Source: an uncultured Collinsella sp.
Lineage (GTDB): Bacteria > Actinomycetota > Coriobacteriia > Coriobacteriales > Coriobacteriaceae
NCBI GenBank assembly: GCA_900542945.1
Contig: UQPI01000012.1
Span: forward strand, 1 to 49,171
Reading direction: 5' to 3'
DNA length: 49,171 nucleotides
The notes beneath the pieces are model-generated. The model did not search any database. It was given only the letters and a program-made list of their open reading frames with translations, and was not told where the DNA came from. Position 1 is the first letter of the stretch. Each line of letters begins with the position of its first letter. The position numbers and the translations under genes are program-made. This document shows positions 33,827 through 41,429 of this stretch, in pieces.

Positions 33827-34927
33827 ATGGCTGCAATTTTCAATAGCCCCAGCAAGTACATCCAGGGTCCGGACGAGCTCGCCAAGCTCGGCTCCTATGT
33901 CGAGCCGCTCGGCGCTAAGGCCCTCGTCATCGTGACGCCTTCGGGCAAGAAGCGCGTCGGTGCCAAGATCGAGGGCGGTTTTGCCGAGGCTAAGGCCGAG
34001 CTGCTGTTTGAGGACTTTAACGGCGAGTGCTCCAAGGGTGAGGTCGATCGCCTGGTCGCGCTCGCTCGCGACAACGGTTGCGACATCATCGTCGGCGTCG
34101 GTGGCGGCAAGATCCTCGACACCGCGAAGGCCGTCGCCTATTACCTGGAGTCCCCGGTTATCATTTGCCCCACCATTGCTTCGACCGATGCACCGTGCTC
34201 GGCGCTTTCGGTGCTCTACACCGACGATGGCCAGTTCGATAAATATCTCTTCCTTAAGGCAAACCCCAACATTGTCCTGATGGATACGACGGTTATCGCG
34301 GCGAGCCCGGTGCGCCTGACGGTTTCCGGTATGGGCGATGCGCTCGCAACCTACTTTGAGGCCCAGGCGACGCATGATGCCGACGGTGGCACCTGCGCTG
34401 GCGGCAAGGGCGGCATGGCCGGTCTGGCGCTCGCCAAGCTTTGCTACGAGACGCTTATGGCCGATGGCGTCAAGGCCAAGGTCGCGCTGGAGAAGGGTGC
34501 GCTCACGCCTGCAGTCGAGCATATCATCGAGGCCAATACGCTGCTTTCGGGCATTGGCTTTGAGAGCTCGGGCCTTGCTGCTGCTCATGCCATCCACAAT
34601 GGCCTGACGATGCTGCCCGAGTGCCACGGCATGTATCACGGCGAGAAGGTCGCCTTTGGCACCATCGTCCAGCTGGTACTCGAGGATGCTCCGACTGAGA
34701 AACTCGAGGAAGTCCTGGGCTTCTGCATTGAGCTGGGCCTGCCGGTCACGATGAAGGAGCTTGGCGTTGCCGAGGTTACGCGCGAGCAGGCCATGGTCGT
34801 TGCCGAGGCCGCTTGCGCGCCCGAGGACACCATGTGCAACATGCCGTTTGAGGTGACGCCCGAGATGGTCGCAAACGCCATCCTGGGTGCCGACGCGCTG
34901 GGCCACTACTATCTCATGGATGAGTAA
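33827..34927 (+). CDS. gldA: Glycerol dehydrogenase
   Basis: Oxidises glycerol to dihydroxyacetone with NAD in the cytoplasm. The 366-residue protein has the family's GVGGGKILDTAKAVAYY, STDAPCSALSVLY, the zinc-binding Asp in SGMGDALATYFEA and His in AAAHAIHNGL and MYHGEKVAFG. It lies 16 bases after a terminator with only a modest ribosome-binding site. It is followed by a terminator and a second, diverged copy at 35076. Confidence 0.93.
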   Translation: MAAIFNSPSKYIQGPDELAKLGSYVEPLGAKALVIVTPSGKKRVGAKIEGGFAEAKAELLFEDFNGECSKGEVDRLVALARDNGCDIIVGVGGGKILDTAKAVAYYLESPVIICPTIASTDAPCSALSVLYTDDGQFDKYLFLKANPNIVLMDTTVIAASPVRLTVSGMGDALATYFEAQATHDADGGTCAGGKGGMAGLALAKLCYETLMADGVKAKVALEKGALTPAVEHIIEANTLLSGIGFESSGLAAAHAIHNGLTMLPECHGMYHGEKVAFGTIVQLVLEDAPTEKLEEVLGFCIELGLPVTMKELGVAEVTREQAMVVAEAACAPEDTMCNMPFEVTPEMVANAILGADALGHYYLMDE

Positions 34928-34941
34928 ATCAAGCTAAGGAA

Positions 34942-34975
34942 GGGGCAAAGCCAACAGATGGCTTTGCCCCTTTTT
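34942..34975 (+). terminator. Terminator of gldA
   Basis: GGGGCAAAGCCA (34942-34953) and TGGCTTTGCCCC (34959-34970) form a perfect 12-bp stem, followed by TTTTT. Confidence 0.96.
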
Positions 34976-34980
34976 GCTAT

Positions 34981-35044
34981 GGTGCAAAACTAACCTGACC
35001 CCATCGCACCAAGTTGGTGCAAAGGGGTCAGGTTACTTTGCACC
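34981..35044. repeat. 64-base REP-like double palindrome
   Basis: Outer arms of 21-22 bases (34981-35002 with 35024-35044: GGTGCAAA..TAACCTGACCCC and GGGGTCAGGTTA..TTTGCACC). The loop contains GCACC-aagtt-GGTGC. The core TGCAAAGGGGTCAGGTTACT matches the palindrome after murT-gatD. It sits between the two glycerol dehydrogenase genes. Confidence 0.85.
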
Positions 35045-35075
35045 AATCGTTGTTTGATGAAGGGCGGATTCTCGT

Positions 35076-36143
35076 ATGGCGCTTCCTATGGTTTATGGCG
35101 GTCCCGGCCGGTATGTTCAGGGGCCGGGCGAACTTTCGCGTCAGGGCAGGTATTTGTCATGGTTGGGCTGTGCTGCCTATGTCTTGTTTGACCAGGGCAC
35201 CGAGGATCGGCTGTGCAGGCAGATTGTCGATGGATTTCTGGACGAAGATCTAAGCGAGCCGTTCTTTAAGATTTATGACGGTCCGTGTACGGAAGAGGCC
35301 GTTGTCGAAATGGCTCAGGAAGCCCAGGCTGAGTATTGCGACATGGTGGTAGGCATTGGCGGCGGCAAGATGCTCGATATCGCCAAGGCAGTAGCGTTTT
35401 ATGCCGAGCTGCCGTTGTGCGTATGCCCCACGGCGGCTTCGATGGACGGTCCGTGCAGCGCGATTTCGGTGCTGTATCACGAGGATGGGTCGTTCGACCG
35501 CTACCTGATGCTCGAGAAGAATCCAGACCTGGTCGTGGTCGATACCAACGTGGTCGCGGCGGCCCCACTGCGTATGACGGTCGCTGGTATGGGCGATGCG
35601 CTGGCAACGTACTTCGAGGCGCGTTCGTGCGCCGCGGCGCACGGCGCCAACGAGCACGGTGGCGCGCCGGGGCACTTGGCACTGGTCGCGGCACGTGCCT
35701 GCTACGACACGCTTATGGAATGCGGCGTCGCTGCCAAGCGCGATCTCAAAAAGGGGCGTACATCGCCGGCGGTTGAGCGCCTGATCGAGTGCAATATTCT
35801 GCTCTCGGGCGTCGGCTTTGAGAGCGGTGGCTTGGCGTTGGCGCATGCCATCGCCAACGGTCTAACGATTCTGCCTGAGTGCAAGGCCATGCACGGCGAG
35901 GCCGTGGCGTTTGGCCTGGTGGTTCAGCTTCGTCTGGAGCGTGCACCCGAGCTTGATCAGGTGCTCGAGTTTTGCCAGCGTGTTGGTCTGCCGACGACGC
36001 TCGAGGATCTGGGCCTTGGCGAGATTTCCGATGCCGATCTGCAGGGTGTTGCAAATGCGGTCTTTAGAAACGAGCGTAATATGGCCAACGAGCAGGCCAA
36101 GGTGACCAAACAAAAGCTCGTGCAGCTCATGTGCGAGGCATAG
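35076..36143 (+). CDS. Glycerol dehydrogenase-like paralogue
   Basis: A 355-residue member of the same family as the gene upstream, clearly diverged: GIGGGKMLDIAKAVAFY, SMDGPCSAISVLY in place of STDAPCS, and zinc ligands retained in AGMGDALATYF, LAHAIANGL and AMHGEAVAFG. It probably reduces or oxidises a different small polyol or ketone. No strong ribosome-binding site is seen near the ATG (GAAGGG is 14 bases away), so expression may be low. A tandem duplication later separated by a REP-like element is the simplest history. Confidence 0.87.
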   Translation: MALPMVYGGPGRYVQGPGELSRQGRYLSWLGCAAYVLFDQGTEDRLCRQIVDGFLDEDLSEPFFKIYDGPCTEEAVVEMAQEAQAEYCDMVVGIGGGKMLDIAKAVAFYAELPLCVCPTAASMDGPCSAISVLYHEDGSFDRYLMLEKNPDLVVVDTNVVAAAPLRMTVAGMGDALATYFEARSCAAAHGANEHGGAPGHLALVAARACYDTLMECGVAAKRDLKKGRTSPAVERLIECNILLSGVGFESGGLALAHAIANGLTILPECKAMHGEAVAFGLVVQLRLERAPELDQVLEFCQRVGLPTTLEDLGLGEISDADLQGVANAVFRNERNMANEQAKVTKQKLVQLMCEA

Positions 36144-36294
36144 TTTGGCGCTTGATTGACCTTGTGCAATCGAGGCGGCGATAGGCCATAGGCTATTTGT
36201 CCCAAAGGTGCTCCGCGTGTAATTTGCTCGAGGCACGGGCCGATGGCGTATCATTATTTCTTGCTTGTTTGCACTGCTCAGGGAGGGGCCGCGC

Positions 36295-37548
36295 ATGGCG
36301 CAGGAACACGATCTGTTTGATGACATTATCGAGATCAGCAAGGGTTTCGACTTTCTTAAAAACCCGCTTGGCGGTGTGACCGACGCACTCGATCCGTCGG
36401 CGCCGCAGTGGAATCCTGCCGACTACAAGGAGCGTCCGCGCGGCAACACCATTCCATGCTTGACCTGCAAAAACGAAAAGAGCGGCTGCACCGCGTGCAT
36501 GGACGTGTGCCCGGTCAACGCCATCGAGGTCGAGGAAGACGCCATCGAGATCCTCGATACCTGTCGCAAGTGCGGCCTGTGCGCCGCTGCCTGTCCGACC
36601 GAGGCGATCATCTCGCCGCGCCTGGCGCCCAAAAACCTGTATGACGACATCGTCTCTGCTGCTACGAGCCACGAGACCGCCTACGTTACCTGCACACGTG
36701 CCCTTAAGCGCATGCCGCGCGAGAACGAGGTTGTTGTCGCCTGTGTGGGCGATATTACGGCCGAGACCTGGTTCTCGGTGCTGGCCGATTATCCCAACGT
36801 GAGCGTGTACCTGCCGCTGGGCGTGTGCGATAAGTGCCGTAACACCGGTGGCGAGGACATTCTGGGCGAGGCCATTGCTACCGCCGAGGAGTGGGCGGGC
36901 ACGGGCATGGGTCTGGAGGTCGATCCCAAGAGCCTCAAGTGCCATAAGCGCCGCGAGTACGAGCGCAAGGAGTACATGGAAAAGATCGCCCGCACCACGG
37001 GTCTGACGGTGACCAAACTCAACCCGGCGACGGCGGCGCTGGCCTCGGTGACGCAGAAGTTGAAGGCCCATCGCCATCAGATTACCCAGCTGGAGCGTAC
37101 GCTCAACACCATGTGCGGCACCACGACGACCAAGCGTCGCCGTTCGCTCACGCACGGTCGACAGCTGGTGCTCTCAACGCTGCAAAACCACCCCGAGCTT
37201 GCCCAAAACATGCAGGTGAGTACGCCGGAGTGCGACTTTGACAAGTGCACGTCGTGCGGCGAGTGCGTCAATGTATGTCCCACGTTCGCCTGCGATTTGG
37301 TGGGAAGCGGCCGCTTTGCGTTGGAGTCCACGTATTGTTTGGGCTGCGGTGCCTGTGTCAAGGTGTGCCCTGAGCATGCGCTCAAGTTGGTTGAGCACGA
37401 CGCGTCCAATCTGGTCGTCGTCGATCCCGAAGCCGAGGAAAAGGCCGCCCAGAAGGCGAAGGCCCACGAAGAAGCCCAGAAGGTCAAGGCCGAGGCAAAG
37501 GCCAAGCTCGATAAGATGCTCGACCAGGTTGAGAAGCTCGCGGACTAG
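36295..37548 (+). CDS. Multi-cluster 4Fe-4S ferredoxin-type protein
   Basis: A 417-residue protein with four ferredoxin-like cysteine sets: CLTCKNEKSGCTACMDVCP, CRKCGLCAAACP, CTSCGECVNVCP and CLGCGACVKVCP. Between the two pairs is a 200-residue part with further cysteines (VCDKCRN, LKCHKRREY) that resembles no domain I can name with certainty. The end is a lysine/alanine-rich coiled coil. The ATG at 36295 behind GGGAGGGG is chosen. It should shuttle electrons in the cytoplasm; no partner oxidoreductase is adjacent. Confidence 0.85.
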   Translation: MAQEHDLFDDIIEISKGFDFLKNPLGGVTDALDPSAPQWNPADYKERPRGNTIPCLTCKNEKSGCTACMDVCPVNAIEVEEDAIEILDTCRKCGLCAAACPTEAIISPRLAPKNLYDDIVSAATSHETAYVTCTRALKRMPRENEVVVACVGDITAETWFSVLADYPNVSVYLPLGVCDKCRNTGGEDILGEAIATAEEWAGTGMGLEVDPKSLKCHKRREYERKEYMEKIARTTGLTVTKLNPATAALASVTQKLKAHRHQITQLERTLNTMCGTTTTKRRRSLTHGRQLVLSTLQNHPELAQNMQVSTPECDFDKCTSCGECVNVCPTFACDLVGSGRFALESTYCLGCGACVKVCPEHALKLVEHDASNLVVVDPEAEEKAAQKAKAHEEAQKVKAEAKAKLDKMLDQVEKLAD

Positions 37549-37662
37549 CCAACGACCCCTATCTCTGCTTCATTCGTGCCGCCGTGGCGTCCGGGTTCGC
37601 CCAGATGCTGCGGCGGCGCTATACTTATGCAGTTTGAAATGCTTGTACCAAAAGGAGCTGTC

Positions 37663-38739
37663 GTGTCCCTTTCCATCGGTATCGTGGGCCTGCCCAACGT
37701 AGGCAAGTCGACGCTGTTCACCGCGCTTACCAAAAAGACCGGTCTTGCCGCCAACTACCCGTTCGCCACGATCGACCCCAACGTGGGTATCGTCGACGTG
37801 CCCGATAGCCGTCTGCAAAAGCTCGCCGACATCGTCAACCCGGGTCGCATCGTGCCGGCAACGGTCGAGTTCGTCGACATCGCAGGTCTGGTGAAGGGCG
37901 CCAACGAGGGCGAGGGCCTGGGCAACCAGTTCCTGGCCAACATTCGCGAGACCGACGCCATCTGCGAGGTCGTGCGCTACTTTAAAGACCCCAACGTCAT
38001 GCGTGAGGTGGGCCGCACGGGCGAGTTCGTCGATCCCGCCGGCGATGCCGACACCATCATGACCGAGCTCATCCTGGCCGACATGGGCACGCTCGAGAAG
38101 CAGCTGCCTAAGCTCGAGAAGGAGGCCAAGCGCGACAAGGAGCTCATGCCCAAGTTCGAGGTCGCCAAGCGCCTGCTTGCCTGGCTCAACGAGGGCAAGC
38201 GCGCTGCGTCTATGGAGATGACCGACGAGGAGCGCGCCGCTGCCAAGGGCCTGTTCCTGCTCACTATGAAGCCCATCCTGTATGTGGCCAACGTGGACGA
38301 GGATATGCTCAACGACGATCTGGCGCCCATCGATGGTGTTAAGCCGCTGCCCATCTGCGCCAAGATCGAGGCTGAGCTTTCCGAGCTCGATCCCGAGGAC
38401 GCCGCCGACTACCTGGAGAGCCTGGGCTTGGAGCAGCCCGGCCTGGACGTGCTCGCGCAGGCGGCCTATAAGCTGCTCGGTCTGCAGTCGTTCTTTACGG
38501 CCGGCGAGATGGAGGTCAAGGCCTGGACGGTGCGTCAGGGTGCGACCGCTCCGCAGGCTGCCGGTGTCATCCACACCGACTTTGAGCGCGGCTTTATTAA
38601 GGCCGAGGTCATTGGCTACGACGACTACATCGAGCTCGGCGGCGAGCAGGGCGCCAAGGCCGCCGGCAAGCTGCGTATTGAGGGCAAGGACTATGTCATG
38701 GCCGATGGCGACGTCGTGCACTTCCGCTTTAACGTGTAA
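37663..38739 (+). CDS. ychF: Ribosome-associated Obg-like ATPase YchF
   Basis: A 358-residue P-loop NTPase with GLPNVGKSTLF (Walker A), NYPFATIDPN, DIAGLVKGANEGEGLGN and the NVDE variant of the G4 motif (YVANVDED) that marks YchF/OLA1 as ATP- rather than GTP-preferring. The C-terminal TGS-like domain is present. GTG start at 37663 behind AAAGGAG; the longer open frame is rejected. Followed 11 bases later by a small membrane-protein gene. Confidence 0.95.
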   Translation: MSLSIGIVGLPNVGKSTLFTALTKKTGLAANYPFATIDPNVGIVDVPDSRLQKLADIVNPGRIVPATVEFVDIAGLVKGANEGEGLGNQFLANIRETDAICEVVRYFKDPNVMREVGRTGEFVDPAGDADTIMTELILADMGTLEKQLPKLEKEAKRDKELMPKFEVAKRLLAWLNEGKRAASMEMTDEERAAAKGLFLLTMKPILYVANVDEDMLNDDLAPIDGVKPLPICAKIEAELSELDPEDAADYLESLGLEQPGLDVLAQAAYKLLGLQSFFTAGEMEVKAWTVRQGATAPQAAGVIHTDFERGFIKAEVIGYDDYIELGGEQGAKAAGKLRIEGKDYVMADGDVVHFRFNV

Positions 38740-38750
38740 GGACGACGCAC

Positions 38751-39134
38751 ATGTTTAAATATGGCAAAAAAGCCGGCTACATGGGTGTTGCGCTGCTCGT
38801 GCTTGCGGTGATTCCGCTGGTGGTCGCAGCGTGTGTTATCCCCAACATTGGTCCCGAGGTGGCAACAAAGTTTAATGCCGCCGGCGAGGCGACGCGCTGG
38901 GGCAAGAGCTACGAGTTGCTGGCACTGCCGGTGCTCAACCTGCTGCTGAGCGTGGCGACGTACTTTACGGCAGGACGCCAGGCTAAAAACAATGATGACT
39001 CCGCCGCCATGGCGCGTATCGTGTGCGAACGCTACCTGCGCAACGGTTGCATCACGGGTGTGTTCCTCAACGTGGTTAACGTTTACTTTATGTACTCGGC
39101 GATTACCGGAACGGGCTTTGGCTTTGGTTTCTAG
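38751..39134 (+). CDS. Small membrane protein, DUF1648-like
   Basis: A 127-residue protein with about three membrane helices (GVALLVLAVIPLVVAACVI, LALPVLNLLLSVATYF, VFLNVVNVYFMYSAI) and the outer-face segment VATKFNAAGEATRWGKSYE that is typical of DUF1648 proteins, related to the N-terminus of SdpI-type immunity proteins. It directly follows ychF and may be read through from it. Function unknown. Confidence 0.75.
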   Translation: MFKYGKKAGYMGVALLVLAVIPLVVAACVIPNIGPEVATKFNAAGEATRWGKSYELLALPVLNLLLSVATYFTAGRQAKNNDDSAAMARIVCERYLRNGCITGVFLNVVNVYFMYSAITGTGFGFGF

Positions 39135-39143
39135 CTTGTCCTT

Positions 39144-39533
39144 TTAGGCAACGAGCCTGCACGCATATTCAATGGCTGCTGCGAGGCCGCCGCTCGATCG
39201 TGGTTTAAAGACCATATCGGCGGCGGCCTCGTTTTCGTATCCGGCGCCGCGAAGGGCGAGCGCGATACCGGCTTCCAGGAGAAGGGGCAGACCGCGTTGG
39301 CTGGTTGCGATTACGGCAGCCTGATTGAGCGAGCAGCTATGCGTTTGGCATTGGATGGCAAGTTCACCTTGCGCCGGGCAAGGGACCAGAACGGCGGCGA
39401 CGTGACTTGATAGCAATGCAAATGCTGTGCGCTCATCGGGCGAAAGGCATTCGGCTTCAACGACGACGAGCTTGGGCGGTACGCTGTTTGTGCAAAGCGT
39501 GGCTCGGTACGTGCGGACCGAAGAACCCGACAT
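39144..39533 (-). CDS. Unknown small protein, divergent from an XRE regulator
   Basis: A 129-residue soluble protein starting MSGSSVRTYRAT; the ATG at 39533 behind AGGAG is better than the upstream one. It has several cysteines (CTNS, CLSP, CPAQ, CQTH, CSLN). No domain recognised. The C-terminal part (GIALALRGAGYENEAAADMV) resembles a helical cap. It shares a palindromic promoter region with the divergent XRE gene and is therefore likely under its control. Confidence 0.7.
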   Translation of the reverse strand: MSGSSVRTYRATLCTNSVPPKLVVVEAECLSPDERTAFALLSSHVAAVLVPCPAQGELAIQCQTHSCSLNQAAVIATSQRGLPLLLEAGIALALRGAGYENEAAADMVFKPRSSGGLAAAIEYACRLVA

Positions 39534-39556
39534 AGAAAACTCCTGTGTATTCGGCA

Positions 39557-39580
39557 AAACGTGAACTATAGTTTACGTTT
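39557..39580. promoter_or_regulatory. Palindromic operator between divergent genes
   Basis: AAACGTGAACTATAGTTTAC and the next four bases form a 24-base palindrome with one mismatched pair. Its centre TATAGT can be a -10 element on both strands. It lies between an XRE-type regulator and its divergent neighbour, the classic place for autoregulation. Confidence 0.7.
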
Positions 39581-39609
39581 ATGTTCGGCTCCATTTCAAA
39601 CTCGTCTGC

Positions 39610-39828
39610 ATGGACGAACGTGCTAAACAGATTCTTGGCAGGCGGGTCGAAGAGACACGCAGGGACCTTGGTATCTCCAAGGTTGATTTTTGTGTGGCGA
39701 CAGGAATCAGCCGACCCTACCTCGACCGAATCGAAGATGGGACGGCAAATTTCACGCTCAAGGTTCTATTTAAGATCGCGCCCGCCCTTGGCATGACGGT
39801 GTCAGAGCTTCTCGAGGGTATCGAATAG
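39610..39828 (+). CDS. XRE-family transcriptional regulator
   Basis: A 72-residue single helix-turn-helix domain (Cro/C1 type): RRDLGISKVDFCVATGISRP then YLDRIEDGTANFTLKVLFKI and LGMTVSELL. There is nothing beyond the DNA-binding domain. No ribosome-binding site precedes the ATG at 39610, and a -10-like TATAGT lies about 40 bases upstream, so the leader is short. It probably binds the palindrome at 39557-39580. Confidence 0.88.
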   Translation: MDERAKQILGRRVEETRRDLGISKVDFCVATGISRPYLDRIEDGTANFTLKVLFKIAPALGMTVSELLEGIE

Positions 39829-39863
39829 GGCGTTCCCCCGCTGTATTTGACGCTCTTTGAGCG

Positions 39864-40107
39864 GGTCCCCCTGGTTGCGATGTGCAAAATCGCGAGTATT
39901 CAGCACCTGTTCAGCCGTAGATGGTAGCCCGAGCGGCTGGCGTTGCCTTTTTAACAGTAGTTAATCCACGCGCTAAATAAAAATGAGGAATAAATATTTA
40001 CTAGACGGCCCGTTCGTCCGAAAAGTTTGTCTAACAATCAGCCGATTCTGCGCCTCCGGCGGAGAAATTGCAGAATACTCCGATTTTTGCACGGCCTGAG
40101 GGGGACC
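39864..40107. repeat. Inverted pair of a 54-base conserved sequence in a gene-free region
   Basis: 39864-39917 (plus) and 40054-40107 (minus) align along their whole length, sharing GGTCCCCCT, GTGCAAAA, ATCG, GAGTATTC and GCCG. The 320 bases from 39829 to 40149 contain no gene; the middle part (about 39958-40010) is AT-rich. Likely a repeated intergenic element of this lineage. Confidence 0.65.
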
Positions 40108-40149
40108 ACCTGTCGTTTGAGGCTGCGATAAGTGGAACTGCCTTGGGGA

Positions 40150-41163
40150 TTACGCCATCGGGATGCGGTCGTGGTTGACTTGGCTGTAGAACAGGCGCTG
40201 GATTTCGGCTGCATCGCGTGACTGGCCGAGTGCCCACATGGTTTTGGCCACGAGCGTCTCGGTTGTCATATCGTCGCCGCGCAGAATGCCCGGATGATCG
40301 GCGTAAGCACGGCCGACCTCATAAACGCCCAGATCGAGGCCCTCTTCGGGGACCTGCGTGGTCATAACGACGGTGCGGCCCGAATCGACCCAGCGGAAAA
40401 TTGCCTCTTGGAACGACTCGCCCGACTCACCAAACTCGGGGATACCGCCAATGCCAAAGGTCTCCAGAATCACGGCGTCGTAGCTATCGGCCAGGGCGTC
40501 CAGGATACCCGGGTTTACGCCGGGCGTAAGCTTGAGTACAAATACGCGCGGGTCGATGCTGTCGTAGAAACGCACCGGGTTTTCGCCCTGATGCGTGCCG
40601 TGAAGCCCGTTGCGCACGATGCGGTCGTTGCGGATATAGGCGATGGGCGGATAGTTGACGCTAATGAACGCGTTAAAGCTCATGGTGCGCTGCTTGCGGG
40701 CGCGCGTGCCGGCAATGGCCACGCCGCCAAACACGATCGAGACGCCGTGCGAATGCTCGTCGAGCGCATAGAGCAGGCTCTGGTACAGATTGAGCTTGGC
40801 GTCGGTAAAGGGGTTGCCCATGGGCTTTTGCGAGCCGGTGAGCACGATGGGCTTGGGGCTGTCCTGAATCAGGTAGGAAAGCGCTGCCGCGGTGTAGCTC
40901 ATGGTGTCGGTGCCGTGCAGAATCACGAAGCCGTCGTGGTCGGCATAACCCTCGACGATGACGTCGCGGATACGCATCCAGTCACTGGGGCGCATATTGG
41001 TGCTGTCGATATTCATGGGCTGCACGACGTCGAGCTCACAGAGGCCCGAGATCTCGGGGACGCTCTGGGCGAGCTCCTCACCGGTCAGGGCGGGGGAGAG
41101 GCCGTTGCCGTCCTCGGTCGATGCGATGGTGCCGCCCGTGGCGATGAGAAGGATGCGCTTCAT
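40150..41163 (-). CDS. ansA: L-asparaginase, type I-like (cytoplasmic)
   Basis: Hydrolyses asparagine to aspartate and ammonia. The 337-residue protein starts MKRILLIATGGTIASTEDG, containing the first catalytic Thr, and has the second one in LHGTDTMSYTA. No signal peptide, in line with the cytoplasmic type I enzyme. The ATG at 41163 behind AGGAAT is chosen; 24 upstream codons are rejected. Transcribed alone. Confidence 0.92.
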   Translation of the reverse strand: MKRILLIATGGTIASTEDGNGLSPALTGEELAQSVPEISGLCELDVVQPMNIDSTNMRPSDWMRIRDVIVEGYADHDGFVILHGTDTMSYTAAALSYLIQDSPKPIVLTGSQKPMGNPFTDAKLNLYQSLLYALDEHSHGVSIVFGGVAIAGTRARKQRTMSFNAFISVNYPPIAYIRNDRIVRNGLHGTHQGENPVRFYDSIDPRVFVLKLTPGVNPGILDALADSYDAVILETFGIGGIPEFGESGESFQEAIFRWVDSGRTVVMTTQVPEEGLDLGVYEVGRAYADHPGILRGDDMTTETLVAKTMWALGQSRDAAEIQRLFYSQVNHDRIPMA

Positions 41164-41239
41164 GCTGGTATTCCTATCGTATTTGCCGCCGCAGAGGCGG
41201 AGTCGTTCGGCAGTATTGTGGCACAGGGCGTCCAATGTT

Positions 41240-41268
41240 CAAACGTATTACATCATCTGTAACGTTTG
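41240..41268. promoter_or_regulatory. Inverted repeat upstream of asparaginase
   Basis: CAAACGTATTACA (41240-41252) and TGTAACGTTTG (41258-41268) pair over 11 bases with a two-base bulge. It lies 77 bases ahead of the asparaginase ATG in the divergent ansA-guaA region. It could be an operator or an RNA hairpin. Confidence 0.4.
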
Positions 41269-41429
41269 GTAACACTTCAATTGCCGTCAAATAGGCCCCG
41301 GTCGTGCGTTTGCCGTGCGCTGATGGCTGCGAGGGACGAGAAACCCCATATAACGTGTACACTATGTAAGCTGTTTTCGTTTATTCGCGCGGGTGGGCAC
41401 AGGCTCCCCGCCAACAAGAGGGGGAAACC

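Noticed and set aside
41277..41429. Purine riboswitch ahead of guaA
   Set aside because: The conserved junction and loop sequences of the purine aptamer are absent; only promoter-like elements and a ribosome-binding site are visible.
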